A stretch of 64,000 bases of DNA from an uncultured Ruminococcus sp. (GCA_902776945.1 CACYSH010000019.1:1-64000), one strand, 5' to 3'. Positions 25,744 through 34,528 are shown, counted from the stretch's first letter. Made by a program: numbers and translations. The notes: generated by a model not told the origin, from the sequence alone.

Positions 25744-27471
25744 ATGAAAAAATTAATGATCGGAAATGAAGCCTTCGCACGCGGTCTCTATGAAGCCGGC
25801 TGCGAATTTGTTTCCTCTTATCCCGGAACTCCCTCCACCGAAGTAACGGAGTTCGCGGCAAAGTTCGAAGAAATCTACGCCGAATGGGCACCGAATGAAA
25901 AGGTCGCTATGGAAGCGGCTCTCGGAGCTTCTATCGCGGGCAAAAGGAGCTTCTGCGGCATGAAACACGTCGGTCTGAACGTCGCTGCCGACCCGCTCTA
26001 CACCGCAGGCTATACGGGCGTAAACGGCGGCATGGTCGTCTGCGTTGCCGACGACCCGGGACTTCATTCCTCGCAGAACGAACAGGATTCCCGCCACCAC
26101 GCCATAGCTTCAAAGGTGCTGATGCTCGAACCTTCCGATTCTCAGGAATGCAAGGACTTCACCAAACAGGCGTTTGAGCTTTCGGAAAAATTCGACTGCC
26201 CCGTTATAGTAAGACTTACTACCCGTATAGCGCATTCGCAGTCGCAGGTGGAACTTTGCGACAGAGTAGTTCCCGAAGCCAAGCCCTACGTTAAAACGCC
26301 CTCTAAGTTCGTTATGATGCCCGGCTTTGCGAAAAAGCGCCACCCGGTCGTTGAACAGAAACTCCGCGACGCGGCGGCATTTGCCGAGACATCTCCGCTC
26401 AACAAGGCAGAATATAACGACACCTCGATAGGCATAATCACGGCGGGCGACTGCTACGTTTATGCTAAGGAGGCTATGGGCGACAAGGCGAGCTATCTTA
26501 AACTCGGTATGGTGAACCCCCTGCCGCTCAATATTATTAAGGATTTCGCCGCCAAGTGCGACAAAGTTTATGTTATCGAAGAGCTTGACGACATAATCGA
26601 GACACATTGCAAAAAGAACGGTATCGACGTTATCGGCAAGGAGATTTTCCCCCGCGAGTTTGAAATTTCGCAGGCGGTCGTAAGAAAGGCACTTCTCGGC
26701 GAGGAGCCTGACGTTATGACCTTCGGCGAGGACGTACCTGTAAGACCGCCCGTAATGTGCGCGGGATGTCCCCACAGAGGACTTTTCTACTGCCTGTCGC
26801 AGCTCGGCGTTTACGTTTCGGGCGACATCGGGTGCTATACTCTCGGCGCGGCTGCTCCGCTTAACGCTATGGACACCACTATCTGCATGGGTGCTTCGAT
26901 AAGTGCTCTGCACGGCTTCAACAAGGCTTCGGGCGGCGATACATACAAGAAGTCTGTCGCGGTAATCGGCGATTCGACATTCATGCACAGCGGTATGACA
27001 GGTCTTGTGAACGTCGCTTATAATGCCACTAATACAACGACTATCATTCTTGATAACTCTATTACAGGCATGACGGGTCATCAGCAGAACCCGACCACCG
27101 GAAAGAACCTCAAGGGCGATCCGGCGGCGGCTGTCAATCTCGAAGCACTCGTAAAGGCTATCGGCATAAAGAGTGTGCGCGTGGTTGACCCTTACCACAT
27201 GGCGGAAACGAAAAAGGTAATCGAGGAGGAGCTTGCAAAGGACGAGCCTTCGGTTATCATCTCGCGCCGTCCCTGCGCTCTGCTGAAATATGTAAAGCAC
27301 AATCCGCCCGTACACGTTGACAATGACAAGTGCGTGGGCTGCAAACAGTGCTTAAAGGTAGGCTGCCCCGCGATCTCGATAAAGGACAAGAAGAGCGTTA
27401 TCGACCACACGCTGTGCGTGGGCTGCGGTATCTGTAAGGAGCTTTGCAAACTTAACGCTATCGTTGACTGA
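25744..27471 (+). CDS. iorA: Indolepyruvate:ferredoxin oxidoreductase, alpha subunit
   Basis: TPP- and iron-sulfur-dependent enzyme that oxidises aryl pyruvates (from Trp, Phe, Tyr) to aryl-acetyl-CoA with reduction of ferredoxin. The 575 residues hold the N-terminal pyruvate-oxidoreductase domain (FVSSYPGTPSTEVTEF), the C-terminal TPP domain (GDIGCYTLGAAAP; GDSTFMHSGMTGL; ITGMTGHQQNP) and two ferredoxin-type motifs in the last 51 residues (CVGCKQCLKVGCP from Cys530; CVGCGICKELC). The first cluster has the spacing typical of IorA. The ATG is chosen because AAAGGA precedes it. Confidence 0.97.
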   Translation: MKKLMIGNEAFARGLYEAGCEFVSSYPGTPSTEVTEFAAKFEEIYAEWAPNEKVAMEAALGASIAGKRSFCGMKHVGLNVAADPLYTAGYTGVNGGMVVCVADDPGLHSSQNEQDSRHHAIASKVLMLEPSDSQECKDFTKQAFELSEKFDCPVIVRLTTRIAHSQSQVELCDRVVPEAKPYVKTPSKFVMMPGFAKKRHPVVEQKLRDAAAFAETSPLNKAEYNDTSIGIITAGDCYVYAKEAMGDKASYLKLGMVNPLPLNIIKDFAAKCDKVYVIEELDDIIETHCKKNGIDVIGKEIFPREFEISQAVVRKALLGEEPDVMTFGEDVPVRPPVMCAGCPHRGLFYCLSQLGVYVSGDIGCYTLGAAAPLNAMDTTICMGASISALHGFNKASGGDTYKKSVAVIGDSTFMHSGMTGLVNVAYNATNTTTIILDNSITGMTGHQQNPTTGKNLKGDPAAAVNLEALVKAIGIKSVRVVDPYHMAETKKVIEEELAKDEPSVIISRRPCALLKYVKHNPPVHVDNDKCVGCKQCLKVGCPAISIKDKKSVIDHTLCVGCGICKELCKLNAIVD

Positions 27472-27472
27472 T

Positions 27473-27880
27473 ATGGATAATTACAGGCGTTTTGAAAAAT
27501 GGACAGATAAAGAGTTCGGCAAAGCCCTGCCGCTCGAACAGACAGCCGCGTTAGCTTTTAATCTTTTTATTGATGAAGATGAAAACTATGTCGGTATCGA
27601 GCTTATCGGCACAGAGGAATATGACCCCGACGACGAAGAATGGCTGATAACCGAAATATGGGGAAACCGTCAGCCGGCTTTCAGAATGAAAGGCTATGAT
27701 CTCCCCGATGACTGGCGCACCGTCCGCGATGATGTGTGTGAAATGATAACAAAATATCTTAACGAGGGCAAATACGCGGATATTCTAAAATCAAAAGAAG
27801 CGGTCGTAACGGGCTATGCGGACGGCGATGACAGTGTGATAGATTTCGATATTATCACGATTTACAAAAATAACGGCTGA
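27473..27880 (+). CDS. Hypothetical acidic protein between iorA and iorB
   Basis: A 135-residue soluble, strongly acidic protein (runs such as EEYDPDDEEWLITEIWG). It begins one base after the iorA stop, with a weak TAAGGAG inside the iorA end, so it depends on iorA translation. Trp-rich acidic proteins of this kind occur in immunity and SMI1-like families, but no specific match is recognised. Its place inside an ior operon is unusual. Confidence 0.72.
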   Translation: MDNYRRFEKWTDKEFGKALPLEQTAALAFNLFIDEDENYVGIELIGTEEYDPDDEEWLITEIWGNRQPAFRMKGYDLPDDWRTVRDDVCEMITKYLNEGKYADILKSKEAVVTGYADGDDSVIDFDIITIYKNNG

Positions 27881-27911
27881 ACTGATATTCGTATTTATTG
27901 AAAGGAGCGGC

Positions 27912-28130
27912 ATGGACGAACAAACAATACTTCTAAGCTGCGCGTTCGGCATACCGCTCGTCGTGATAGCGCTGATAATCGGAGCGGTGGGCTTTATCCT
28001 CCGCCGCGTGCGCCCCGATCTCTACATGACCGAAGAGGAAAAGCGCGAAGCCGAAAAGCGCCTTTGGGCTGAAATGAACGGCGTAAACTATACGGATAAT
28101 AAAGATAACAAAGACTTACACAAGGAGTAA
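27912..28130 (+). CDS. Small single-pass membrane protein
   Basis: A 72-residue protein: a hydrophobic helix (about residues 6-30, LLSCAFGIPLVVIALIIGAVGFIL), Arg-rich border RRVRPD, then a charged cytoplasmic tail rich in Glu and Lys. AAAGGAG sits ahead of the ATG, and iorB starts 6 bp after its stop. It might hold a partner at the membrane; that is only suggested by position. No family recognised. Confidence 0.75.
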   Translation: MDEQTILLSCAFGIPLVVIALIIGAVGFILRRVRPDLYMTEEEKREAEKRLWAEMNGVNYTDNKDNKDLHKE

Positions 28131-28136
28131 GATATA

Positions 28137-28712
28137 ATGGAAACTAAATCAATTATGATAGTCGGCGTGGGCGGACAGGGTACCCTGCTTGCCTCGCGCA
28201 TACTCGGCAGCGTTTTTCTTGCCGAAGGCTACGACGTTAAGGTAAGCGAGGTACACGGCATGAGCCAGCGCGGCGGGTCGGTAGTTACCTATGTCAAGTA
28301 CGGCGAGAAGGTATATTCCCCCGTGGTGGAGCTTGGCGAAGCCGATCTGATAATCAGCTTTGAGCAGCTCGAATGCGCAAGGTGGCTGCCGTATCTCAAA
28401 AAGGGCGGCAAGATCGTCACCTCCGACCAGACCCTCGACCCCATGCCCGTTATCACGGGCGCGGCTGTCTATCCCGAAAATATCCTGGGCAAGATCGAGG
28501 CTATGGGCGTTGAGGTAACAGCCGCGCCCGCGCTCGCTCTCGCGGAGCAGGCGGGAACATCTAAGGCGGCTAACGTCGTTCTCATGGGCGTAGTTTCAAA
28601 GAAACTGCCCTTCGAGGAAAGCGTATGGCAGACGGCTCTTGAACAGTGCGTTCCCGCTAAGTTCCTGGAACTTAACAAAAAGGCTTTCGCGCTCGGTCGT
28701 GAAGCTGTATAA
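28137..28712 (+). CDS. iorB: Indolepyruvate:ferredoxin oxidoreductase, beta subunit
   Basis: Gamma-domain subunit that completes the IorAB enzyme. The 191 residues start with IMIVGVGGQGTLLASRILG and contain VSEVHGMSQRGGSVVTYVKYG, the signature of pyruvate/2-oxoacid oxidoreductase gamma domains, plus EQLECARWLPYLK. Family-normal length. It is separated from iorA by two small genes rather than adjacent, but no other candidate partner exists. AAGGAG lies before the ATG. Confidence 0.96.
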   Translation: METKSIMIVGVGGQGTLLASRILGSVFLAEGYDVKVSEVHGMSQRGGSVVTYVKYGEKVYSPVVELGEADLIISFEQLECARWLPYLKKGGKIVTSDQTLDPMPVITGAAVYPENILGKIEAMGVEVTAAPALALAEQAGTSKAANVVLMGVVSKKLPFEESVWQTALEQCVPAKFLELNKKAFALGREAV

Positions 28713-28751
28713 ACTACAAAAGGCAATAATTCATTCCGCTGACGTAATAAA

Positions 28752-28780
28752 TGTAGGGCGAACCTGTCTCCGCCCTGCAT
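28752..28780. repeat. Short R3 hairpin between iorB and paaK
   Basis: TGTAGGGCG and CGCCCTGCA pair over about ten bases. It may partly uncouple the two genes; no terminator T-run is seen. Confidence 0.5.
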
Positions 28781-28863
28781 TGCGTCAATACGGAAAATAT
28801 ATTATAGCAGGGTGATTATTTTCAATCATTACTAATCATTAATCATTACCGGGAGGAATACCA

Positions 28864-30183
28864 ATGGAAACACAGAAGCGTTATCGGGACGAAAAGCACG
28901 AATGTATGTCCCGAGAGGAAATGAAGGCTTTGCAGAGCGAAAAGCTCGTCAAGCAGGTGCGGCACGTCTGGGACAACGTTCCCTACTACCGCAGAAAAAT
29001 GGAGGTTCGCGGGCTTAAGCCTACCGACATTCAGTCGATAGACGATCTCCACAAACTGCCGTTTTTGTCGAAGGCTGACCTGCGCGACGCTTACCCCTAC
29101 GGTCTGCTCGGCAAGCCGCTTGACGAGTGCGTGCGCATTCAGTCAACGAGCGGCACCACAGGCAAGCGCGTTGTTGCGTTCTACACGCAGAACGACGTTG
29201 ATATGTGGGAGGAATGCGTAGCCCGTGCTATCGTTGCGGCGGGCGGCACCGACAAGGACGTTTGCCAGGTGGCTTACGGCTACGGACTTTTCACAGGCGG
29301 AGCGGGTCTGCACGGCGGTTCGCACAAGGTCGGCTGTCTTACCCTGCCGATGTCGTCGGGCAACACCGAGCGTCAGATCCAGTTCATGCAGGATCTGGGA
29401 GCAACTATTCTCTGCTGCACGCCTTCCTATGCGGCTTATATCGGCGAAACTATCAAGGAAATGGGTATCTCTCCCGACACACTGAGCCTTAAAGCAGGTA
29501 TCTTCGGCGCGGAACCCTGGACAGAAGAAATGCGCCGCGAGATAGAGAAGTCTCTCGGCATAAAGGCTTTCGATATTTACGGTCTTACGGAACTCAGCGG
29601 CCCCGGCGTGGCTTTCGAGTGCGAAGAGCAGACAGGTATGCACATCAACGAAGACCACTTCATCGCGGAGATAATCAACCCAGATACGGGCGAAGTTCTC
29701 CCCGACGGAACAAAGGGCGAGCTGGTGTTCACGAGCCTTGACAAGGAAGCGTTCCCGCTGTTAAGATACCGCACCCGCGATATATGCGTACTGACACGCG
29801 GCAAATGCTCCTGCGGCAGAACCTTAGTTAAAATGGCGAAGCCTATGGGCAGAAGCGACGATATGCTTATCATTCGCGGCGTAAATGTATTCCCGTCGCA
29901 GATCGAATCCGTGCTTGTTAAAATGGCTAAGACCATGCCAAATTATCAGATCGTCGTTGACCGCGTGAACAACACCGACACGTTTGATATTCTTGTTGAG
30001 GTCGATGACAGTATGTTCTCCGACACCGTTAAGACCTACGAGGATATACAGAAGACTATCGCAAACGAATTGAAGAGCGTTCTCGGAATCCGTGCGAAGA
30101 TCAGACTGGTAGAGCCTAAGAGCATACCGCGTTCTGAGGGCAAGGCAGTCCGTGTTATCGACAAGCGCAAGCTGCACGGATAA
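28864..30183 (+). CDS. paaK: Phenylacetate-CoA ligase family protein
   Basis: Adenylate-forming ligase of the PaaK group that joins CoA to phenylacetate or related aryl acids, or runs in reverse to conserve ATP. The 439 residues include the AMP-binding loop STSGTTGKRVVAF (about 98-110), YGLTELSGPGVAFEC (about 240) and the C-terminal RSDDMLIIRGVNVFPSQIE. GGGAGG precedes the ATG. Next to iorAB, the likely job is to turn aryl-acetyl-CoA into the free acid with ATP formation, as proposed for other Ior-linked PaaK genes. Substrate is inferred. Confidence 0.93.
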   Translation: METQKRYRDEKHECMSREEMKALQSEKLVKQVRHVWDNVPYYRRKMEVRGLKPTDIQSIDDLHKLPFLSKADLRDAYPYGLLGKPLDECVRIQSTSGTTGKRVVAFYTQNDVDMWEECVARAIVAAGGTDKDVCQVAYGYGLFTGGAGLHGGSHKVGCLTLPMSSGNTERQIQFMQDLGATILCCTPSYAAYIGETIKEMGISPDTLSLKAGIFGAEPWTEEMRREIEKSLGIKAFDIYGLTELSGPGVAFECEEQTGMHINEDHFIAEIINPDTGEVLPDGTKGELVFTSLDKEAFPLLRYRTRDICVLTRGKCSCGRTLVKMAKPMGRSDDMLIIRGVNVFPSQIESVLVKMAKTMPNYQIVVDRVNNTDTFDILVEVDDSMFSDTVKTYEDIQKTIANELKSVLGIRAKIRLVEPKSIPRSEGKAVRVIDKRKLHG

Positions 30184-30199
30184 AAAGGAGTGATACCGA

Positions 30200-30706
30200 A
30201 TGAGTTGTCTTGGCGTATTGTTTGCGGTCGGCGAGGATATAATCGACAAAATGCGAAGTATGCCGGCGGAGAGCCTGCCCGAATACATCTCGGAGAAGCT
30301 GGAGGAGCTTTATTTTGAGGAGTATCCCGAAATGACCTGCGAGCTTGACAAGTCGTGGGACGCCATGCACCGCGCTCTTACGGACGGCAAGTTGTCCTTT
30401 GACAGCGAAGGCACGCTGGCGCTTGCAATACTGGGCGGCGAAAGGCTATATTTTGACGAAGACCATACCGATTATATCATAACGGCGAAGTCCCCCGCGC
30501 AGGTCGGCGAGCTGTACAAAGCACTGACAGAGCTTACCGACGAGGAATTTGAAAAGCGCTACAACGCCATTCCCGACGGCGAGTACGGCGAGTTCAAGAG
30601 TGCCGAAGACCTTGAATATACGCTTGAATATCTGCACGACAGTCTTTCGTTCTGGCGTTATGCGGCGGAACACGGGCTATGGGTGCTTTTCACGGCAGAC
30701 CAATAA
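30200..30706 (+). CDS. DUF1877 (YfbM-like) protein
   Basis: A 168-residue soluble protein. MSCLGVLFAV at the start, LDKSWDAMHRALTD near residue 52 and LALAILGGERLY near 74 are the conserved points of the YfbM/DUF1877 family, whose function is unknown. AAAGGAG precedes the ATG, 17 bp after paaK, so it is read from the same transcript. The family is widespread in gut bacteria and often found near toxin-immunity loci; no such partner is seen here. Confidence 0.8.
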   Translation: MSCLGVLFAVGEDIIDKMRSMPAESLPEYISEKLEELYFEEYPEMTCELDKSWDAMHRALTDGKLSFDSEGTLALAILGGERLYFDEDHTDYIITAKSPAQVGELYKALTELTDEEFEKRYNAIPDGEYGEFKSAEDLEYTLEYLHDSLSFWRYAAEHGLWVLFTADQ

Positions 30707-30720
30707 TGGAGTGACAAAAG

Positions 30721-31155
30721 ATGTATACATTTGAAAAGACCGACAAGGACAGATACAAGAGCGGCAGTCGTATAATGAACGTTGACTGCAAGGAGGAGCT
30801 TTATCCCTCGAAGGTGATAACGCTTTTCGGGCAGCCCGACTATTTCACCGACGATTACGAGCAGCTTTTCAGCTGTGTGGTAGCCGCGAAGGACGAAAAC
30901 GGCGGGGAGTTTGTTCTTGAAATTTATCACGGGCCGAGCGGTCCCGCGATAGGCGGCGGGAACAGCGCCGAGGAAAAAGCGGCGGCTGCCGAGCTTGCGG
31001 AGCTTATCAAGGCGGCGGAGCTTACCGATTATGAATGGGAAGGCGATTATGAAGACATTCCCGTGCATATAAGAATGGGTGTTAAAAACGGCGTTCCCTA
31101 TAATGAGAGCGATATGCCCGAGGATGAGGATTTTGACCCCGAGGAATTTATGTAA
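30721..31155 (+). CDS. Hypothetical acidic protein
   Basis: A 144-residue protein, acidic, with a beta-rich middle (LFSCVVAAKDENGGEFVLEIYHGPSGPAIGGG) and an Ala/Glu-rich helix after it. The C-terminus is a run of Asp, Glu and Pro. It begins 14 bp after the DUF1877 gene. R1 repeat DNA starts about 18 bp past its stop. No family recognised. Confidence 0.72.
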   Translation: MYTFEKTDKDRYKSGSRIMNVDCKEELYPSKVITLFGQPDYFTDDYEQLFSCVVAAKDENGGEFVLEIYHGPSGPAIGGGNSAEEKAAAAELAELIKAAELTDYEWEGDYEDIPVHIRMGVKNGVPYNESDMPEDEDFDPEEFM

Positions 31156-31169
31156 AAAAGCGCAAAGTA

Positions 31170-31300
31170 AAGGCAAACCAAAAGTCTTAGGAAGGGGTTG
31201 GCACGAACAGGTTCGTGCAGGGGATAACCCTTCTTCCTTGCACAAGAGACTGTGCAAGCCAGCACTTTCCAACCGGAGCAAAAAACATTTTGCACGATTC
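31170..31300 (+). repeat. R1 repeat with hairpins
   Basis: CCAAAAGTCTTAGGAAGGGG, the GCACGAACAGGTTCGTGC hairpin, and CTTGCACAAGAGACTGTGCAAG, a second hairpin. It separates the two acidic genes from the ACT-domain gene. R2 and R3 are missing here. Confidence 0.78.
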
Positions 31301-31359
31301 TCCTAAACTGCAAATTTACGCAGTAAAACCAAAAAATCATTTGAAAGAAGGTAATCATT

Positions 31360-31794
31360 ATGACAGTAAAACAGTTATCGGTATTCGTTGAGAACAGACC
31401 CGGCAGACTTTCGACTATCACCCGTCTGCTCGGCGATAACGGCGTTAATATCCGCGCCATGAGCATTGCCGACACAAAGGACTTTGGTATCCTCCGTCTT
31501 ATCGTTGACGACAGCGAAAAGGCGCAGAAGGTACTTAAAGGCGAGAACTTTGCCGTGACTATCACAAACGTTATGGCAATAAAGATACTCGACCAGCCCG
31601 GCGGACTTGCCGACGCTATGACCTGTTTGTACAAGGACAACATCAGCGTTGAGTATATGTATGCGGCGTTCATCAACGCCACCGACGGCACGGCTTATCT
31701 TATCCTGCGCGTTGACAAGACCGACGAAGCAGTTACCGCACTCACCGAGAGCGGTTTCAAGCTCGTTTCCGACGAGGAGCTTAAGAGCCTCTGA
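31360..31794 (+). CDS. Tandem ACT-domain protein
   Basis: A 144-residue protein made of two ACT domains (about 1-68, opening KQLSVFVENRPGRLSTITRLLGDNGVNIRAM; and about 70-140, AIKILDQPGGLADAMTCLYKDNISVEYMYA). ACT domains bind amino acids; stand-alone pairs of this type commonly sit beside iorAB and paaK, as here, and probably sense aromatic amino acids. GAAAGAAGG precedes the ATG. It ends at a clear terminator, which closes the cluster. Confidence 0.93.
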   Translation: MTVKQLSVFVENRPGRLSTITRLLGDNGVNIRAMSIADTKDFGILRLIVDDSEKAQKVLKGENFAVTITNVMAIKILDQPGGLADAMTCLYKDNISVEYMYAAFINATDGTAYLILRVDKTDEAVTALTESGFKLVSDEELKSL

Positions 31795-31824
31795 TATTCC
31801 CCGGGCTTTTACGAAACCAATAAC

Positions 31825-31857
31825 AAAGCCGATGTTCTTTGCGGACATCGGCTTTTT
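31825..31857. terminator. Intrinsic terminator after the ACT gene
   Basis: AAAGCCGATGT pairs with ACATCGGCTTT, followed by further T residues, 31 bp after the stop codon. Confidence 0.85.
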
Positions 31858-31914
31858 ATATCATGTGTTACATATTGTAGTGAAATTTCCCTACCGTGCG
31901 GAAAACCAAAACTT

Positions 31915-31995
31915 CACGCAATTCGTTTGCGAAAATCGCTGCGCTCTTTCGTGCAAATAAAATCGGCAATTTCCTTGTTTCCGCTCAATTTTGCT
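31915..31995 (-). repeat. Partial R2 repeat, reversed
   Basis: The TTTGCGAAAATCGCTGCGC hairpin half and one R2 arm, AAATAAAATCGGCAATTT (31955-31972). The second arm is absent. It ends 20 bp past the stop of the minus-strand SH3 gene. Confidence 0.65.
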
Positions 31996-32014
31996 GATTT
32001 ATCACTTTGCTTTC

Positions 32015-33328
32015 TTATTCACTCAGCTTGACATATTCCGCATGGATATACCCATGCTTCCAAACGCCGTTATCGGGACGATATTCAAACACCCTGTACC
32101 ATGTCGAATTATCACTCTTAATAATGAGGTCTTTCTTGCTCACTTTTATCTTTTCGCCAGTATTGATATTCCACATATCGGCAGAATCGGCATAAGGAGC
32201 CACCCTGAGCGCTACGGTATTGGCAGTAACGGTGCCTTCAATACTCTCGCCGAAGGAAAATTCATCGGAGAATATCGCCATTGTGCATTTATAGTCGGTA
32301 TTGGTAGCATCTGCCACTTCGGAGCCGTATTTCTTCGCAATGGCATAAATATCGTCGTCGCCATCGAATTGCAGATAGCAAAGCCTGCCGCTTATTATCG
32401 TCGGAGCGGTATCGCTGTCGGGGTCAACCGCGCCCAGACAGTTCGCCTTCGTGATAATATACGAATAACTATTGCCGACCTTTACGCCGTCGCCGATCTC
32501 CGCGCCGTCAACGGCATAGACGATCTTACCCTCTTCCTCGCCGTTTTCGAACAATCCGAGCAGGTCGTCCTCGTCGCCGAAGTCCTCGTCGGGGTAGCTT
32601 ATCAGCACACCGGGAAAATAGCTGTCGCTCGTTACGCCGCAGATATACGAACCGTCCGAAAGCTCGTATTCGTTCCACGAAACGCGGTAGTCATCGCCGA
32701 TAGTATCAAGTATGTCCGAAATGTCCATACCCGCAACCTTAGCGGCGGACAATATCTCAATATTTTTGGTTTCGGACTTTTTTTCGGGAGTGGTGGTCTC
32801 GGCGGGCGCTTGCGTTACGGCGGGCTTGGCGGTATTTATCGTTATGGCGGGGGCGGTGGTGACAAAACTGCCGTCGCCGTTGGTGTCCTTGCCCGTTATC
32901 AGCTTGAAAACCGTCCAGATAAGGAATATCCCCACCGCACAGATACCGATACAGATAACAATTATTATTGCATTGGATTTTTTTTCGGCGGCAGACGATG
33001 ACGCGGGCTGTTTCCGGCTGCCCGCGTCGGTATCGGGGCGGTAGACGTTCTGGCGCGGTGCGTTGTCGTGGTAAGGCTCCTGATAACCGTTGTCATAATA
33101 GCTTTCGTTGTATCCGTTGTTGTAGCTGTCCCGATAACCGCCGTTGTCATACTGATCGGCGGCGGAAGTCGGCTCGTCGGCATAAGCGTCGTAGCTATTG
33201 TCATAATAATTGTTATAACTGCCGGCGGGAGGGAGATTCCCTTCATCACGCGGCTTATATATCGGCTGTCCGCACCTGTCGCAGAACCTGCCGCCGTCCT
33301 GTTCGTATCCGCAATTCCTGCAAAACAT
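32015..33328 (-). CDS. Membrane protein with zinc ribbon, Tyr/Asn-rich segment and SH3-like end
   Basis: A 437-residue protein. Residues 1-25 are a zinc ribbon with Cys3, Cys6, Cys16 and Cys19. Residues 30-115 are low-complexity, dominated by Tyr, Asn, Asp and Gly. A transmembrane helix (about 128-152, AIIIVICIGICAVGIFLIW) leads to a Thr/Pro-rich linker, a domain of about 150 residues, and a C-terminal SH3-like region (VTANTVALRVAPYAD, then WYRVFEYRPDNGVWKHGYIHA). The ATG before CRNCG is chosen, with GGAGG and AAAGGA upstream. The ribbon should be cytoplasmic and the SH3 part outside, perhaps on peptidoglycan. Function unknown. Confidence 0.82.
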   Translation of the reverse strand: MFCRNCGYEQDGGRFCDRCGQPIYKPRDEGNLPPAGSYNNYYDNSYDAYADEPTSAADQYDNGGYRDSYNNGYNESYYDNGYQEPYHDNAPRQNVYRPDTDAGSRKQPASSSAAEKKSNAIIIVICIGICAVGIFLIWTVFKLITGKDTNGDGSFVTTAPAITINTAKPAVTQAPAETTTPEKKSETKNIEILSAAKVAGMDISDILDTIGDDYRVSWNEYELSDGSYICGVTSDSYFPGVLISYPDEDFGDEDDLLGLFENGEEEGKIVYAVDGAEIGDGVKVGNSYSYIITKANCLGAVDPDSDTAPTIISGRLCYLQFDGDDDIYAIAKKYGSEVADATNTDYKCTMAIFSDEFSFGESIEGTVTANTVALRVAPYADSADMWNINTGEKIKVSKKDLIIKSDNSTWYRVFEYRPDNGVWKHGYIHAEYVKLSE

Positions 33329-33387
33329 TTTTCCTTTTACCTCCGTGACCGGGCAGCGTTTTGGGCTTGCCCGGAAAACTCTTTTCA

Positions 33388-33760
33388 TCAAATGAGCGCT
33401 TTAAATGCACAAAGTCGCAGAAACCGCAAAACAAGGGCAAAAATGGGGTCAAGGGGGGGCATGGGGCAGCGCCCCATTTGCACCGCAGGTGCAACCCACG
33501 CAAAACCAACGGCAAATGCAAAATCGTGTAGCAGCAGCAAGCCGACAAATCAAAAATAAAATCGGCAATTTCAAGCAATTCGTCCAAAAGCGCAGAAGTG
33601 AATAAATCTGCATAACGTGACAAAAACGAACAAAATTGCCGATTTTATTGTGCGAAAGAGCGAAGCGATTTTCGCACAATAGGATTGCGCAAGTCAGCAC
33701 ACGCCCAACAGAGCAGAACCGCATTTGTACAATTCACAGAAAACACTCATTTATATATAA
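33388..33760. mobile_element. Composite repeat element with related ends, in the leader of the SH3 gene
   Basis: Left end AAATGAGCGCTTTAAATGCACAAA, right end the complement of TATAAATGAGTGTTTTCTG with a matching GTACAAATGC; these are the same end family as 3490-3685. Inside are a GGGGCAGCGCCCC palindrome, R2 with arms at 33553-33571 and 33633-33649, and a TGTGCGAAAGAGCGAAGCG hairpin. No gene is supported. Confidence 0.5.
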
Positions 33761-33817
33761 TTTTCATATCATTCTTTCCTTAACGATGTCGAAATAACGC
33801 TCGGCAAGGTTAATTAT

Positions 33818-33846
33818 AGTATATCATGTCGGGGAAAAGTTGTCAA
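33818..33846 (-). promoter_or_regulatory. Sigma-A promoter directed at the SH3 gene
   Basis: TTGACA, 17-bp spacer, TATACT on the minus strand, 490 bp before the SH3 gene. A good AAGGAAAG ribosome site and an ATG with only six codons (MKIIYK) follow at 33785-33753, immediately before the inserted repeat element. Confidence 0.7.
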
Positions 33847-33859
33847 GGTTCCGCAGCCC

Positions 33860-34480
33860 GACAACGGAGATGAAATAATGAAATGTAAATGAGAATTTCA
33901 GGCAAACCGCGCTGATTCCCGTAATCAGAATATAATACCATAAACAAGCGTTTTGGCAAATTATACAAAATGCAGTTCTGCTTCGGTAGGATTTTGCTGC
34001 CCTCGCGCAATTATTTGTGCAAATCGACTGTGTTGCTCATTTACAGTTTGAACGTCCGGCTTGCGGTCATTACCCAATTTTTATAGGAATCGCGGAACGA
34101 ATCCCACCGCCTTGCAGAACGTAAGCGAGCTTGCGAGCGCACCCGCGTAACCGCCCCCCGCGTAGGGGCCGCCCCCATACGCATTAATCTATTCAAAAAT
34201 GCTGTAAAATCGTGGTTTTGAGGGCATTCACGGACGCGCAATGCGCGCCCCTACAATATGTAACCCGCACAAAATCAGGTGTAGGGCGGGGGCTTGCTCC
34301 CGCCCGTTTCGCCCGAATAACCACTAAATCACCGTATTTTCAATGCAATGGTTTTAAGTTAGGTTAATGCAAATGGGGGCCGCCCCCCCGCGTAGAGGCC
34401 GTCCCCTGCTTTGCTTATATTTTAAACTTTTGAAATAACCCGATAATGATTTATACTAAATAATCAACGCCATTCTTATT
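33860..34480. repeat. Repeat-rich gap before ruvC
   Basis: No gene is seen. A TIR-like pair at 33942 and 34045 (ATAAACAAGCGTTTTGG against CTCATTTACAG) encloses about 110 bp. At 34130-34170 are short GC-rich stems (GCGAGCTTGCGAGC), at 34192-34320 a copy of the ATGCTGTAAAATCG/R3 unit also found at 10222, and at 34375-34410 a further GC-rich palindrome. Confidence 0.55.
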
Positions 34481-34499
34481 AATTTGTTTAATGATACAC

Positions 34500-34528
34500 T
34501 TGAAAAATCCAATGCGCTGTGTTATAAT
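34500..34528 (+). promoter_or_regulatory. Sigma-A promoter of the ruv operon
   Basis: TTGAAA, 17-bp spacer, TATAAT, about 50 bp before the TTG start of ruvC. Same strength and form as the glyA and iorA promoters. Confidence 0.85.

Noticed and set aside
26110..27315. A 401-codon minus frame inside iorA
   Set aside because: Antisense shadow of iorA; no start signal or family features.
31991..33001. Plus-strand frame of 336 codons opposite the SH3 gene
   Set aside because: Antisense shadow; the minus-strand protein has clear domains and a good ribosome site.
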